From Pseudomonadota bacterium (GTDB lineage: Bacteria > Pseudomonadota > Gammaproteobacteria > Steroidobacterales > Steroidobacteraceae): a stretch of 64,000 bases of DNA. Location of the stretch: assembly GCA_021808195.1 (NCBI GenBank), contig JAKBCE010000002.1, positions 1 to 64,000 of the forward strand, in the 5' to 3' direction. This document shows, in pieces, positions 33,383 to 46,531 of this stretch (position 1 is its first letter; every line of letters begins with the position of its first letter). A model generated the notes under the pieces. It was given only the letters and a program-made list of their open reading frames with translations, had not been told where the DNA came from and searched no databases. The translations under genes and the position numbers were made by a program.

Positions 33383-34906
33383 GTGCACCGATTAAATTCA
33401 TCTACTCGCTCCGGCAAGCGTTCGCCCAAGCGCGGCATGAGTGGCCGAGGTCGATGGCAGTGGGCCGTACTCAGCGTCGTGCTGATCGGCGCAACAATGT
33501 CGGCGCTCGACGTGACTATTGTCAATATCGCGCTGCCGACGATCAAAGGCGAGTTCAAAACCAGCCTCGCGCTGGTCGAGTGGGTCTCCATGGCCTACAT
33601 GATCGTCCTGGCGCTCGCACTGCCGATCGTCGGACGGTTGGCAGACATTTTCGGCCGCAGTCGCCTCTACAACATCGGCTTCGGGATTTTCGTTGTCGGT
33701 TCAGCGTTGTGCGGTCTCGCACCCGGCATTTACACGCTGGTCATCGCCCGGGCGCTGCAAGCGGTGGGCGCAGCGCTGCTTCAGGCGAACTCCGTGGCGC
33801 TCATCACACAGGTTTTTCGCAGCCGCGAGTTGGGTCGCGCGCTCGGTGCCCAGGCTGCGGTTCAAGGCACGGCCATGGCCCTCGGCCCCTTCATCGGCGC
33901 TCTGCTCCTCACGATCGCGAGCTGGCGGTTCATTTTTTACGTCAATGTACCGATCGGCATCGCCGGCGGCATTCTCGCGCGCTATGTTCTACCACGCTAC
34001 CATCCGCATCATAAGGGCGCAAAAATCGACTACCTCGGCAGTGCGCTGCTGACGGTCGGCTTGATGGGGCTCGTGCTGGCGGTCAATAACGCCGGTGCGT
34101 CGGGCTGGAGATCACCAGCGATTCTCGCGCAGCTCGTGCTCGGGGTATTCTGTCTCGTGGCATTTGTCGTCACGGAGCTGCTCGTCAAGCACCCCACCAT
34201 AGACCTGCGACTGTTCCGTCGTTACACCATCGCTGCCGGCAATATGACCGGCTTTCTCGCCTACTACGCACTTTTTGCGGTGCTGTTTCTGCTGCCGTTT
34301 TATTTCGAGCAGGTTCTGCAATACAGCGCAGCGCGCACCGGAATCATGCTGACGGCCGTACCCTTTTCGATGGCGCTCCTGGCTCCCTTTGCGGGCCGAG
34401 CAAGCGATCGCTTGGGTTCACGGCTGTTTCTCGTCACCGGCTCGCTGCTCCTTGCGCTGGGGTCCTTCCTGCTCATCTTTGCGCCGAGCACTTCTCGTCC
34501 GGCGGAACTGATCGCCGAAATGGTCATCCTCGGCGCTGGCCTCGGCGCATTCACCCCGGCGAACAATCGCGCCACCATGGCGGCAACGCCACGCGACAAG
34601 CTCGGCATGACCGGCGGCCTGCTCAACATGATGCGCTCTCTCGGAGTCATTCTCGGCGTCGACATCTCCGGGATGGTCTTCCTTGCCGTCGGCAGCGCAC
34701 ACGTGACCGCAGGCCGCCAGGGCCTGCGCCAGGACCGCGAGGCGCTCGTGTTCGCCAGCAAGCCGGCCTTCATGGACGGCTTTCACATGGTCATGGTGAC
34801 GCTGGTCGGTGTCTCGCTGCTCTGCGCCCTCTTCTCGTTTTTCCGCAAAAACGAGCGCGGTAAAGACCTGCAGTCCGCGCCGGGCGAGACGATGGAGCTC
34901 GCCTGA
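33383..34906 (+). CDS. MFS drug exporter, DHA2 (EmrB/QacA) family
   Basis: This 507-residue protein has about 14 hydrophobic segments. Signatures are ALDVTIVNIALPTIKGEF in the first helix, GRLADIFGRSRLYNIG in loop 2-3 and ALGAQAAVQGTAMALGPFIG in helix 5, all typical of DHA2 proton-driven exporters. The GTG at 33383 is the long start; ATG 33437 would trim 18 basic residues. No membrane-fusion partner gene is adjacent, so it probably works alone in the inner membrane. Substrate unknown; no link to the SQ genes beyond position. Confidence 0.85.
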   Translation: MHRLNSSTRSGKRSPKRGMSGRGRWQWAVLSVVLIGATMSALDVTIVNIALPTIKGEFKTSLALVEWVSMAYMIVLALALPIVGRLADIFGRSRLYNIGFGIFVVGSALCGLAPGIYTLVIARALQAVGAALLQANSVALITQVFRSRELGRALGAQAAVQGTAMALGPFIGALLLTIASWRFIFYVNVPIGIAGGILARYVLPRYHPHHKGAKIDYLGSALLTVGLMGLVLAVNNAGASGWRSPAILAQLVLGVFCLVAFVVTELLVKHPTIDLRLFRRYTIAAGNMTGFLAYYALFAVLFLLPFYFEQVLQYSAARTGIMLTAVPFSMALLAPFAGRASDRLGSRLFLVTGSLLLALGSFLLIFAPSTSRPAELIAEMVILGAGLGAFTPANNRATMAATPRDKLGMTGGLLNMMRSLGVILGVDISGMVFLAVGSAHVTAGRQGLRQDREALVFASKPAFMDGFHMVMVTLVGVSLLCALFSFFRKNERGKDLQSAPGETMELA

Positions 34907-35118
34907 GGAGGAATCCTCTACGCGTAGCCGTCGGTCTTCCGAGGGTCGCAGCCGCCGCGGCGCGCCGGTAGAAGAGGACCACGACGTGCACGGCGCTGCG
35001 AGCAGTCGGCGCCAAGACCTCTCGTGCGGACCGCGCGCGGCAGCGCTCGTACGGCAGGTCCCGAGGCGGCCCTCCCACCTTGCCGATGCGAAAGGCCGCC
35101 TGCGAGCAATCTGATCCG

Positions 35119-38367
<3,249 letters not shown>

Positions 38368-38645
38368 TGCTGCCCCCTGATTGATGTCCCGCGGAACACG
38401 CCGCGAGCGACCAGAATGTCAAGGTAGCGAGGCCTTGCTCGGGACGCAACCCGCTCAGTCGAGCCGGCTGAACGGGCTGTCTCACCGCCGATCGAGCCGC
38501 AGCAGACGCGCTTCCCCAATCGCGCACGGATTTGCGCCTCGCGCCGGCACCGTTCAAATTGCATGCCGCAATACTTCAATGATGCGGTGACGAGCCTCAA
38601 TGCATAATGGGACAATCATCCCCCGGGCTCCAGAGGGCACACCCC

Positions 38646-40544
38646 ATGTCGATCCGGCGATTCAAGGCCTCCATGCTGCTGTCCACCTGCCTCGCGCTGA
38701 GCGCAGCGCCGGCGTGCTTCGCGGCATCGGGGCATGCCCACCAACCGGCGGAGCGCACGCTGACCCCGATCAAGCACGTCATCCTGATCATCGGGGAGAA
38801 CCACACCTTCGACAATCTGTTCGCAACGTACATCCCACCCAAGGGCCAGACGGTCTGGAACCTGCTGTCCATGGGCATCGTGACCGCAAATGGCTTACCG
38901 GGCCCCAATGCCGCGCTGGCTCGCCAGTGGCAGGCCTCCGATACGTCCGTTTACTCTCCCCACCCGCCCCGGACTCGCCCCTTCGCCATGCTGCCGGCCC
39001 TAAACACCGGCGCCGCCGTTGCCAAGCCACGCTTCGCCACACTTACTGAAGCGCTGCAGCGTGAGCATGGCCTGCCCCGCTCGGACATGCACCTGCTGCT
39101 GACGGGCACGACGGGCCAACCTGCAAACGTACCGGACAAACGCTTTCCTGCGCACTTTGCGAACGCACCCATCGACGTCACCCGCTACGTGCCGTACGAC
39201 TCCTACTGGGTGAGCCCCGTGCATCGCCTGTTCCAGATGCGCCAGGAACTCGACTGCTCGCCGAGAGCCATGACGCCGGCCGATCCGAGCGGCTGTCGCG
39301 CCGATCTGTTCCCCTGGGTCGAGGTCACGGTCGGCGCGGGCAGCAATGGCACGCCGCGACCGGCGAACTACAACGATCAGACCACCCAGGAAGGGCCCGT
39401 CGCCATGACCTTCTACAATATGGCGCGCGGCGACGTCCCCTATCTCGCCAAGCTGGCGCGCGAGTACGCGCTCGCCGACAACTATCATCAGGCTGCGCTC
39501 GGCGGCACCGGCGCCAATCACATCATGTTCGGCTATGGCACCCTCATCTATTACGAGGACTCCCTAGGCCGGGCTGCCCGTCCGCCGGCGAATCAAATTG
39601 ACAACCCCAATCCTGAACCCGGCACCAACAACTGGTACCAGCAGGACGGCTACAACGGCGGCTCATATACCGAATGCGCTGACCCGAACGAACCCGGCGT
39701 GGCTCCGGTGGACCGTTATCTCGCTGCTCTACCGTATAAAGTCTTCAACCACGGCGATTGCCGCCCGAATGCCTACTATCTGGTCAACAATTACGAGCCC
39801 GGCTACCACGGCAATGGCACCCCGGCGCTCCTCGGACCGAACCACTTCACCGTTCCCCCGACCCGCCAGGACAATCTTGGCCTGCTGCTCACTCGCCATC
39901 ATGTCACCTGGAAGTACTTTGGCGAGGGCTGGCAGGGCGGGCGCCTGCGCAAACACCTCGGGCGCTACTGCCACATCTGCGATCCATTCATCTACTCGCA
40001 ACAGATCATGACCAACCCGGCGCTGCGGGCGAACAACGCCGGGCTGCACGATCTGTACGCCGACATCCGCCATGACTCACTGCCCGATGTATCGATCGTC
40101 AAGCCCGATGAACTGCTCGACGGACATCCCGCCTCGTCCAAGGTCGACCTCCTGGAGGGCTTCATCCGCAAGATCATCGACATGGTCCGCTCCCGTCCCG
40201 CGCTGTGGAAGAACACGGCAATTATGATCACGATGGACGAGGGCGGCGGCTTCTACGACGAAGGCTACGTGCAGTCGATCGATTTCTTCGGCGATGGCAC
40301 TCGTGTGCCACTCATCGTGGTATCGCGTTACTCACGGGGCGGGCGCGTCGTACACACTTACTACGATCATGTTTCCTTCGACAAATTCGTCGAGGCCAAC
40401 TGGGAAATTCACCAGCGTATCTCTGCGTACAGTCGCGACAATCTGCCAAACCCAATTGCCTCGCCAGCCAACCCCTACGTGCCGCTCAATCAGCCTGCAA
40501 TCGGCGATCTGATGAACATGTTTACCTTCAAGGTTCGCCGATAA
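38646..40544 (+). CDS. Secreted phosphoesterase family protein (phospholipase C/acid phosphatase type)
   Basis: This 632-residue protein has a signal peptide (MLLSTCLALSAAPACFA). The PF04185-type fold begins with IKHVILIIGENHTFDNLFATYIPP (metal Asp/Asn region) and has TAIMITMDEGGGFYDEG and YYDHVSFDKFVEANW near the end, where further metal ligands lie. Relatives hydrolyse phospholipid or phosphate monoester bonds outside the cytoplasm. ATG 38646 is chosen because it starts directly before the signal peptide; an in-frame ATG at 38607 would add 13 residues. Confidence 0.8.
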   Translation: MSIRRFKASMLLSTCLALSAAPACFAASGHAHQPAERTLTPIKHVILIIGENHTFDNLFATYIPPKGQTVWNLLSMGIVTANGLPGPNAALARQWQASDTSVYSPHPPRTRPFAMLPALNTGAAVAKPRFATLTEALQREHGLPRSDMHLLLTGTTGQPANVPDKRFPAHFANAPIDVTRYVPYDSYWVSPVHRLFQMRQELDCSPRAMTPADPSGCRADLFPWVEVTVGAGSNGTPRPANYNDQTTQEGPVAMTFYNMARGDVPYLAKLAREYALADNYHQAALGGTGANHIMFGYGTLIYYEDSLGRAARPPANQIDNPNPEPGTNNWYQQDGYNGGSYTECADPNEPGVAPVDRYLAALPYKVFNHGDCRPNAYYLVNNYEPGYHGNGTPALLGPNHFTVPPTRQDNLGLLLTRHHVTWKYFGEGWQGGRLRKHLGRYCHICDPFIYSQQIMTNPALRANNAGLHDLYADIRHDSLPDVSIVKPDELLDGHPASSKVDLLEGFIRKIIDMVRSRPALWKNTAIMITMDEGGGFYDEGYVQSIDFFGDGTRVPLIVVSRYSRGGRVVHTYYDHVSFDKFVEANWEIHQRISAYSRDNLPNPIASPANPYVPLNQPAIGDLMNMFTFKVRR

Positions 40545-40585
40545 GCCCGCATCCTACCGATCACCACGGAGAGTGATTCAAAGTC

Positions 40586-40618
40586 GTCGGCTGCGCTTCA
40601 CAGTGAGGCGCAGCCGAC
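40586..40618. terminator. Hairpin between convergent genes
   Basis: An 11-bp perfect stem (gtcggctgcgc with gcgcagccgac) encloses an 11-base loop. It lies midway between the phosphoesterase stop and the stop of the inositol-phosphatase gene, so it could end both transcripts. There is no clear T-run. Confidence 0.55.
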
Positions 40619-40661
40619 CGAACTGGAGTACGCGTCACCGGCCCTCCACCACACCAGCGCC

Positions 40662-41519
40662 CTACCGCTTGGCGCGCACTTTTCCCCGGCCCAGGGCCGC
40701 CTGCACGATCTCGCTGCGCAACCGTGCGCCACTAGCCGCGACAATGGAGCCACACTCCAGCAGCCTTCCCGTCTCCCCTCCCCCCAGTAGATCGCCGATG
40801 ACGCCACCGGCTTCCGTCACGCACGGAACCAAAGCTGCAACGTCCCAAGGCTGCATGAAAGGATCCACGGCCGCATCGAGAACCCCGCGGCACAAGAGGG
40901 CATACTGCACGCAGTCTCCGACCATCCGTAGTCGCCCCGCAGCCCGAGCCACCCGCATCACTTCCTCACCCCCGGGCTTCCGGTACCAGGGGTTCTCCTT
41001 GACAAGGGTCATGCCAACCTTGGCCCGTGAGAGTGGGCGCGGCGCGGCGACATGCACACGTGTTGACCCACCGCCACCACGCTGCAACCAGCAGCCATGA
41101 CCGATGGCGGCATAGGTCGTCTCCTGCAGAGCCGGCAGGTGGATGCACCCGAGCACCGCAACACCATCGACAATGAGCGACAATAAGCTCCCGAACATCG
41201 GCATACCGATGGCATAGGATGCCGTGCCATCGATGGGATCCACCAGCCAGCAGCGCCCCCGCGCTGGTAGTTTGCCCCCGTATTCCTCTCCGTAGAGCGC
41301 ATCGCCAGGCCACGCGGCGCGCAAACATGCTCGCAGCAATCGCTCCGTCGCCCTGTCTGCCGAGGTCACTTCGCTGCCGTCCACCTTGACTTCGGCGTGT
41401 GCCTGATGCTGCCCACCGAGGACGATCTCGTCCGATTCGCGCAGAGCCGCAAAAAGCACGCTCATCGTGACGCGAAATTCCCGTGCCGACAATCGCGGCT
41501 CATCCATTCGCGAGCGCAT
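40662..41519 (-). CDS. Inositol monophosphatase family phosphatase (histidinol-phosphatase-like)
   Basis: This 285-residue enzyme has the IMPase metal motifs: GEEYGGK (Glu), CWLVDPIDGTASYAIGMPMFG (the DPIDGT box) and MQPWDVAALVPCVTEAGGVI (WDxAA). Relatives act on inositol phosphate, histidinol phosphate or PAP. The ATG at 41519 has a GGAGG site five bases upstream; an ATG at 41546 is less likely. It is divergent from the second TonB receptor gene. Substrate cannot be told from sequence. Confidence 0.85.
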   Translation of the reverse strand: MRSRMDEPRLSAREFRVTMSVLFAALRESDEIVLGGQHQAHAEVKVDGSEVTSADRATERLLRACLRAAWPGDALYGEEYGGKLPARGRCWLVDPIDGTASYAIGMPMFGSLLSLIVDGVAVLGCIHLPALQETTYAAIGHGCWLQRGGGGSTRVHVAAPRPLSRAKVGMTLVKENPWYRKPGGEEVMRVARAAGRLRMVGDCVQYALLCRGVLDAAVDPFMQPWDVAALVPCVTEAGGVIGDLLGGGETGRLLECGSIVAASGARLRSEIVQAALGRGKVRAKR

Positions 41520-41532
41520 GGAATCCTCCCCA

Positions 41533-41598
41533 AAAAAATGACACAACGATCATTGTACGCCGCCCTGTCACAGAGCCTTCACCAAGCTGTCATTTTTT
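41533..41598. promoter_or_regulatory. Inverted TGTCATTTTTT elements between divergent genes
   Basis: aaaaaatgaca at 41533-41543 and tgtcatttttt at 41588-41598 are perfect inverted copies, 44 bp apart, in the gap between the phosphatase and the receptor genes. A TATAGT hexamer follows at 41605-41610. The pair may bind a looping regulator or be two divergent promoter elements. Confidence 0.45.
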
Positions 41599-41665
41599 GC
41601 AGCCTATAGTTTCCGCCCATCGCATTCCGCCCTGACTCACGGGCTGCTATCCGGGGAAAACTCCT

Positions 41666-44383
41666 TTGAAGGCCAACAGCAAAATCACCCTTGCCATCAT
41701 GATGGCATTGAGTTCACACGCACTGTGTGGTAACGCGGATGCCGCCAGCGCAGCCGCCGCCAGCGGCGCTCAAGACAGCAGCGACGCGCAAGCCAATACA
41801 CTGCAAGAAGTCACCGTCACCGCACAGCGCCGACGACAATCGATCCAGAATGTTCCAATAACCATTCAGGCAATCACCGGCGAGCGACTGAAGCAGCTCA
41901 ATGTTCAGACCATCGACGACGTCGTGCAATATCTGCCCAACGTCCAGCTCGCCTCCAACGGTCCCGGACAGGGACAGATCTACATACGCGGTCTCGCGGC
42001 GGGCAATGCCGGCAACCAGTCGAGCGCCACGATCGCGCCGTTTCCGAACGTCGCGCTGTACCTCGACAATCAGGCGATGACCTTCCCAGGGCGAAATGTG
42101 GATATCTACTTCGTCGACATGAAGCGCATTGAGGTCCTGGAAGGACCACAGGGCACCCTATTCGGGGGGGGCGCTGAGGCTGGGGTCGTGCGCTACATCA
42201 CCAACAAGCCGGTTCTCAATAGGACCACCGGTAATGCCAGCGCCACCTACGGCGTGACCGCACACGGCGATCCCAATGCTGCCGCAGACTTGGTGCTAAA
42301 CCTGCCGCTAATCAGCAACCGCCTCGCCACCCGGTTGGTCGTATACGACAATCGTCAGGGCGGCTACATCACCAACGTCCCAAGCACATTCACGCGCAGC
42401 AATAATGACGCCGGCAATCACTACGCAAACATTACACCAGGGCCCACCGGGCTATGTCCGAACGGCCTGCCAACCCAGACGGGATACTGTGCTGTTCCCG
42501 GCAGCCCAGTCGCCAATAATTATGCGCTTGCCGGTCGCGCGACCAATCCAGTCACGTATGTCGGAGCTCGCGCCTCCGCACTCTACAAGATCAACGACGA
42601 TTGGGATGTTCTGATCGAACAGATGTATCAAGACATGAACGCCCAGGGCGAGGATGTCCAGTACCCGATCGGCTCCGATGGCCAAACGCTCGGCCCCTGG
42701 CAGAATACCGTATTTTCACCCGCCTACGACAAAGACCGCCTCGAAAATACCGCCTGGACGGTCAAAGGGGATATCGATCACATCCTGAAGGTGGTCTACA
42801 CGGGCGGCTATACGGTGCGCAATATCGAACAGCAGGCCGACTACACAAATTACGCCCGCAGCGCGGGCGGTGGGTATTACACCTGCTCCGGCGGCACGGG
42901 ACTCGGTGCCGGCACCCCGCCCACCTGCTACTCGCCGACGAGCTACTGGAACGATCAAGTCCGCAATACACATCAAAGTCACGAGTTGCGTCTCAGCACG
43001 CCAAGCGATTGGCGCCTGCGCGGACTCTTCGGACTGTACTACGAGGACTTCCGCATCCAGGACAACATGAACTTTGATTACAAGACGATACCGTCCTGCT
43101 CTCCGCAGAACCTTAGCATCGCCCTGGCCGGTGGCGCCCCCTGCGTCGCCAACGTCAGACCGGCTCCGGGAAGCTATGCATCGAATCCGAACGTGCGTCA
43201 GGACTCCACCGCCTTCGGCGAGGACGACCAACGCGGCTACAAACAAACCGCCGCGTTCACCTCCATCAGCTACGACTTGCTGCCGAAGACACTGACGCTG
43301 ACCGCCGGCACACGCTTCTACCATTACACCGAGTACCAGATAGGCTCCCAATACGGCACAGGGTCAGGCTGCGTAAACGTGCCGAACGGCCAATGCGTCG
43401 GCGGCATGCACCCCATGAACTACCACTCGAGCTATAAAGGATTCAAGAGCCGATTCAATGTCGCTTGGCACATAACCCGGGACGCTATGGCGTATTTCAC
43501 CTACTCTCAGGGATTTCGTCCCGGGGCGTTCAATCGCGTGCTGAAGAATGTAGCGCCTGACAGCACCGGCAATCCACAATATCAGGTGCAGACCACCTAC
43601 GCACCTGACTCCCTAGACAACTATGAAGTCGGTCTGAAGACGCAACTGCTCGATCATCACTTGCTGCTGAACGTTTCGGCTTACCACATGCTCTGGAACC
43701 ATGCTCAGTTCCTGTTCTTCAACCCCGCCGGCGGCTGGGGAAACACTTCATTTGCGTTCAATGGCCCGAACTACAAGGTGGACGGCACCGAACTGCAATT
43801 CGAGGCTCTGGTGGCCACTGGATTCATAGTACAAGGCTCTCTATCGTATAACAAGTCGCAGCAAAACAACTCCCCGTGCCTGCTCGACAACGAACCGACC
43901 CTCCTATCAAGCGGCGGACCGAATCCCAATTACGGTCATTGCATCACGGAAATCAAGGGCAAACCGGCCACCAATCCCCTCGGCCCTGCGGGAACGACAC
44001 CATCATACTCACCCAAGCTCGAATTCAATCTGCATGCCCGATATGAGTGGATGCTCGGCGAGTACGATTCGTTCGTTCAGGTCGGCCTGGCCCACGTCGG
44101 CAGTATGTACAATGAACCAGCCTCCTACCCGGACGGTCTGAGCAATCCGCAATGCGGCGGATCGCCATTCCCTGGCACCACGTTGTGCCGTTATCTACAA
44201 CCGGCCTACACTACCTACGACGCCTCCGTTGGTATCGGCAAAGACGCCTGGATGGTTACACTGTTCGGACAAAATCTCAGCAACAGCGATGCCAGCCTGT
44301 TCACATCAACGGCGCAATTCATCAAGTCTGAGGTTCCGTTGCGCCCGAGAATATTGGGCGTGACTCTCAGCTACCATTTCTGA
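41666..44383 (+). CDS. TonB-dependent outer-membrane receptor, second copy in window
   Basis: This 905-residue protein has a signal peptide (ITLAIMMALSSHALCGNADA), a TonB-box-like EVTVTAQRR at 48-56, a plug with IEVLEGPQGTLFGGG and a long barrel ending in phenylalanine (LSYHF). It starts with TTG 41666 after a gggga stretch. It is not closely similar to the receptor at 5161 and has no copy of the SQ operator, so its ligand is unknown. A run of eight G lies in the plug coding region. It is followed by a terminator and a sulfotransferase gene. Confidence 0.85.
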   Translation: MKANSKITLAIMMALSSHALCGNADAASAAAASGAQDSSDAQANTLQEVTVTAQRRRQSIQNVPITIQAITGERLKQLNVQTIDDVVQYLPNVQLASNGPGQGQIYIRGLAAGNAGNQSSATIAPFPNVALYLDNQAMTFPGRNVDIYFVDMKRIEVLEGPQGTLFGGGAEAGVVRYITNKPVLNRTTGNASATYGVTAHGDPNAAADLVLNLPLISNRLATRLVVYDNRQGGYITNVPSTFTRSNNDAGNHYANITPGPTGLCPNGLPTQTGYCAVPGSPVANNYALAGRATNPVTYVGARASALYKINDDWDVLIEQMYQDMNAQGEDVQYPIGSDGQTLGPWQNTVFSPAYDKDRLENTAWTVKGDIDHILKVVYTGGYTVRNIEQQADYTNYARSAGGGYYTCSGGTGLGAGTPPTCYSPTSYWNDQVRNTHQSHELRLSTPSDWRLRGLFGLYYEDFRIQDNMNFDYKTIPSCSPQNLSIALAGGAPCVANVRPAPGSYASNPNVRQDSTAFGEDDQRGYKQTAAFTSISYDLLPKTLTLTAGTRFYHYTEYQIGSQYGTGSGCVNVPNGQCVGGMHPMNYHSSYKGFKSRFNVAWHITRDAMAYFTYSQGFRPGAFNRVLKNVAPDSTGNPQYQVQTTYAPDSLDNYEVGLKTQLLDHHLLLNVSAYHMLWNHAQFLFFNPAGGWGNTSFAFNGPNYKVDGTELQFEALVATGFIVQGSLSYNKSQQNNSPCLLDNEPTLLSSGGPNPNYGHCITEIKGKPATNPLGPAGTTPSYSPKLEFNLHARYEWMLGEYDSFVQVGLAHVGSMYNEPASYPDGLSNPQCGGSPFPGTTLCRYLQPAYTTYDASVGIGKDAWMVTLFGQNLSNSDASLFTSTAQFIKSEVPLRPRILGVTLSYHF

Positions 44384-44408
44384 ATCAGTTCGAGGCGCTA
44401 GACTCCCT

Positions 44409-44436
44409 GGGCGGGCAGTCCCTGCCCGCCCTTTCT
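44409..44436 (+). terminator. Rho-independent terminator after the second TonB receptor gene
   Basis: A 9-bp perfect stem, gggcgggca with tgcccgccc, encloses a 5-base loop and is followed by tttct. It sits 25 bases past the receptor stop and 16 bases before the next start, so it attenuates or separates the sulfotransferase gene. Confidence 0.75.
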
Positions 44437-44451
44437 CTGCATATCATTGCC

Positions 44452-46491
44452 GTGAACGCAACCGTCACACGCGCCGCGCCGCAACCCGAGCCTGCATCGG
44501 ACATCGAACTCGAGGTGCGCCGTATTCGGGCACTGCTGCAAGAGCGCAACTTGAGCACGGCGCTGGCGCGCTCGCAGGCATTACTCCGCACCGTCCCGTC
44601 AAACCGCGATGTTCTCTTGCTGCACTCGGAAAGCCTTCGCCATCTCGGGCGCGCCGTCGATGCTCTTGAGTCCCTCGAGCGATTGCAACAGCTTCATCCT
44701 CGCTTCAGCCAGCTCTATCAGGAGCGTGGACGGTGCTACGTCCTGCTGCGGGAGGCACCACGTGCCATCGAAGCATTTTTAATGGCAGTAAATCTGAATC
44801 CCGCGCTGATATCGAGCTGGAAACTGCTGCAGCGTCTGTATGCCATGACGGGCGAAACTCAGCTGGCCGCCACGGCGGGCGGACACATCACCATCCTCAG
44901 CGGCTTGCCTGCCGATATCCGTCGTGCCAGCCGCCTATTCTTCGATGGCGACGTCGGGCCGGCTGAGGCGCTGGTCCGGGGCTTTCTGCTGCGAAACGGT
45001 CATCACGTCGAAGCGATGCGACTGCTTGCACGGATCAGCTTGGCTCAGGAAATCCTCGATGATGCCGAGGTGCTGTTGTCGGCCGTGCTACGGCTCGCCC
45101 CGGGCTACGGTGCGGCCCGGGCCGACTATGTCAACGTTCTGGTCCGCCGGCAAAAATATGTCCACGCCCTCGGGGAGGTCGATCTGTTGCTGCGCGATGA
45201 ACCGCGCAATGCTGACTATCTCGCGCTGCGCGCGTGCGCGCTGGTCGGCATCGGCGAGCACGCTCAGGCGATCACCGTGTACCAGGGGCTGCTCGGCGAC
45301 GTACGGACGCCCACCGCAGTGGCTGACGTGAACCTTTGGCTGGCTCATGCTCTGAAGACGGTCGGCGCCCAGCAACAGGCCGTCATCGCCTATCGGACCG
45401 CGGCCGCAGCACGACCAGACTTTGGCGATGCTTGGTGGAGTCTTGCGAATCTAAAAACATATCGCTTCACAGATCAGGAAATCGCGGAAATGTTGTCTGC
45501 GGAGCAGGCCGCCACCACCACAACGCCCGACAGGATGCATCTGTGCTTTGCACTCGGCAAGGCACTGGAGGATCGTCTGGATTATGCGCGGTCCTGGCAG
45601 TTCTACAGTCGAGGCAATGCCCTGAAGCGCGCCACAAGCCGCTATCGGCCCGAAATCATGGAGGCCAACACTCGGGCACAGATGCAGATCTGCACGAAGG
45701 AATTCTTCACCGCACGGGTCAACTGGGGCACCCCGGATCCCGATCCAATTTTCATCGTGGGCCTGCCCCGCTCCGGCTCGACACTGCTTGAACAGATCCT
45801 TGCCTCTCATCCCCTTGTCGAAGGCACGCAGGAACTCGCGGAAATTCACCGCTACAGCGTGGAACTCGGCGCAATGGGTACGGAACCAAATTCCGCCTCT
45901 TATCCGCAATCGCTGGCCCACCTGTCGATCGCAGACTTGCGACAGCTCGGAGAGCGCTTCCTTGCCGAAACGCGAGTATACCGGCAGACGCATCGGCCAT
46001 ATTTCATCGACAAGATGCCGAACAATTTCCGTCACCTCGGCCTAATTCACCTGATGTTCCCCAATGCAAAAATCATCGATGCTCGACGGGAGCCGCTCGC
46101 CTGCTGCTTCGGTAATTTCAAGCAGCTCTTTGCGCACGGTCAAGAATTCTCGTACAGCCTCGAAGATATCGCACGCTATTACCGCACGTATCTGGAACTA
46201 ATGACGCATTGGAACTCCGTACTACCAGGGAAAATCCTGACAGTGCACCACGAGGATGTGGTAGAGGATCTCAGTGGCAACGTAAGGCGTCTGCTCGAGT
46301 TCTGCGCGCTGCCCTTCGAGCCGGCATGCCTGCAGTTTCACAAAACGGTTCGCAGTGTTCGCACCGCGAGCTCCGAGCAAGTTCGCCGTCCCATCAGCCG
46401 CGACAGCCTGACGAATTGGCGGCACTACGAACCATGGCTCGGTCCGCTGCAGGAAGCACTGGGCGATGCGCTTGTGCGCTACCGCGGTTGA
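44452..46491 (+). CDS. TPR-repeat sulfotransferase family protein
   Basis: This 679-residue protein has an N-terminal half of TPR-like helix pairs (about residues 20-400, e.g. GRAVDALESLERLQQLHP). The C-terminal half is a PAPS sulfotransferase domain with the phosphosulfate-binding loop GLPRSGSTLLEQIL near 440-453 and a later RREPLACCFGNFKQ. Such fusions often follow TonB receptor genes in this kind of genome. It may sulfate a protein or sugar acceptor; acceptor unknown. It starts with GTG 44452. Confidence 0.83.
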   Translation: MNATVTRAAPQPEPASDIELEVRRIRALLQERNLSTALARSQALLRTVPSNRDVLLLHSESLRHLGRAVDALESLERLQQLHPRFSQLYQERGRCYVLLREAPRAIEAFLMAVNLNPALISSWKLLQRLYAMTGETQLAATAGGHITILSGLPADIRRASRLFFDGDVGPAEALVRGFLLRNGHHVEAMRLLARISLAQEILDDAEVLLSAVLRLAPGYGAARADYVNVLVRRQKYVHALGEVDLLLRDEPRNADYLALRACALVGIGEHAQAITVYQGLLGDVRTPTAVADVNLWLAHALKTVGAQQQAVIAYRTAAAARPDFGDAWWSLANLKTYRFTDQEIAEMLSAEQAATTTTPDRMHLCFALGKALEDRLDYARSWQFYSRGNALKRATSRYRPEIMEANTRAQMQICTKEFFTARVNWGTPDPDPIFIVGLPRSGSTLLEQILASHPLVEGTQELAEIHRYSVELGAMGTEPNSASYPQSLAHLSIADLRQLGERFLAETRVYRQTHRPYFIDKMPNNFRHLGLIHLMFPNAKIIDARREPLACCFGNFKQLFAHGQEFSYSLEDIARYYRTYLELMTHWNSVLPGKILTVHHEDVVEDLSGNVRRLLEFCALPFEPACLQFHKTVRSVRTASSEQVRRPISRDSLTNWRHYEPWLGPLQEALGDALVRYRG

Positions 46492-46531
46492 AGTAGTCGA
46501 ATCCGTCCGCATCCCTGTCCTAGATCCGACC

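Noticed and set aside
32861..33395. Opposing open frames of about 170 residues
   Set aside because: Neither strand shows family motifs or good initiation signals; composition is that of chance frames in GC-rich DNA.
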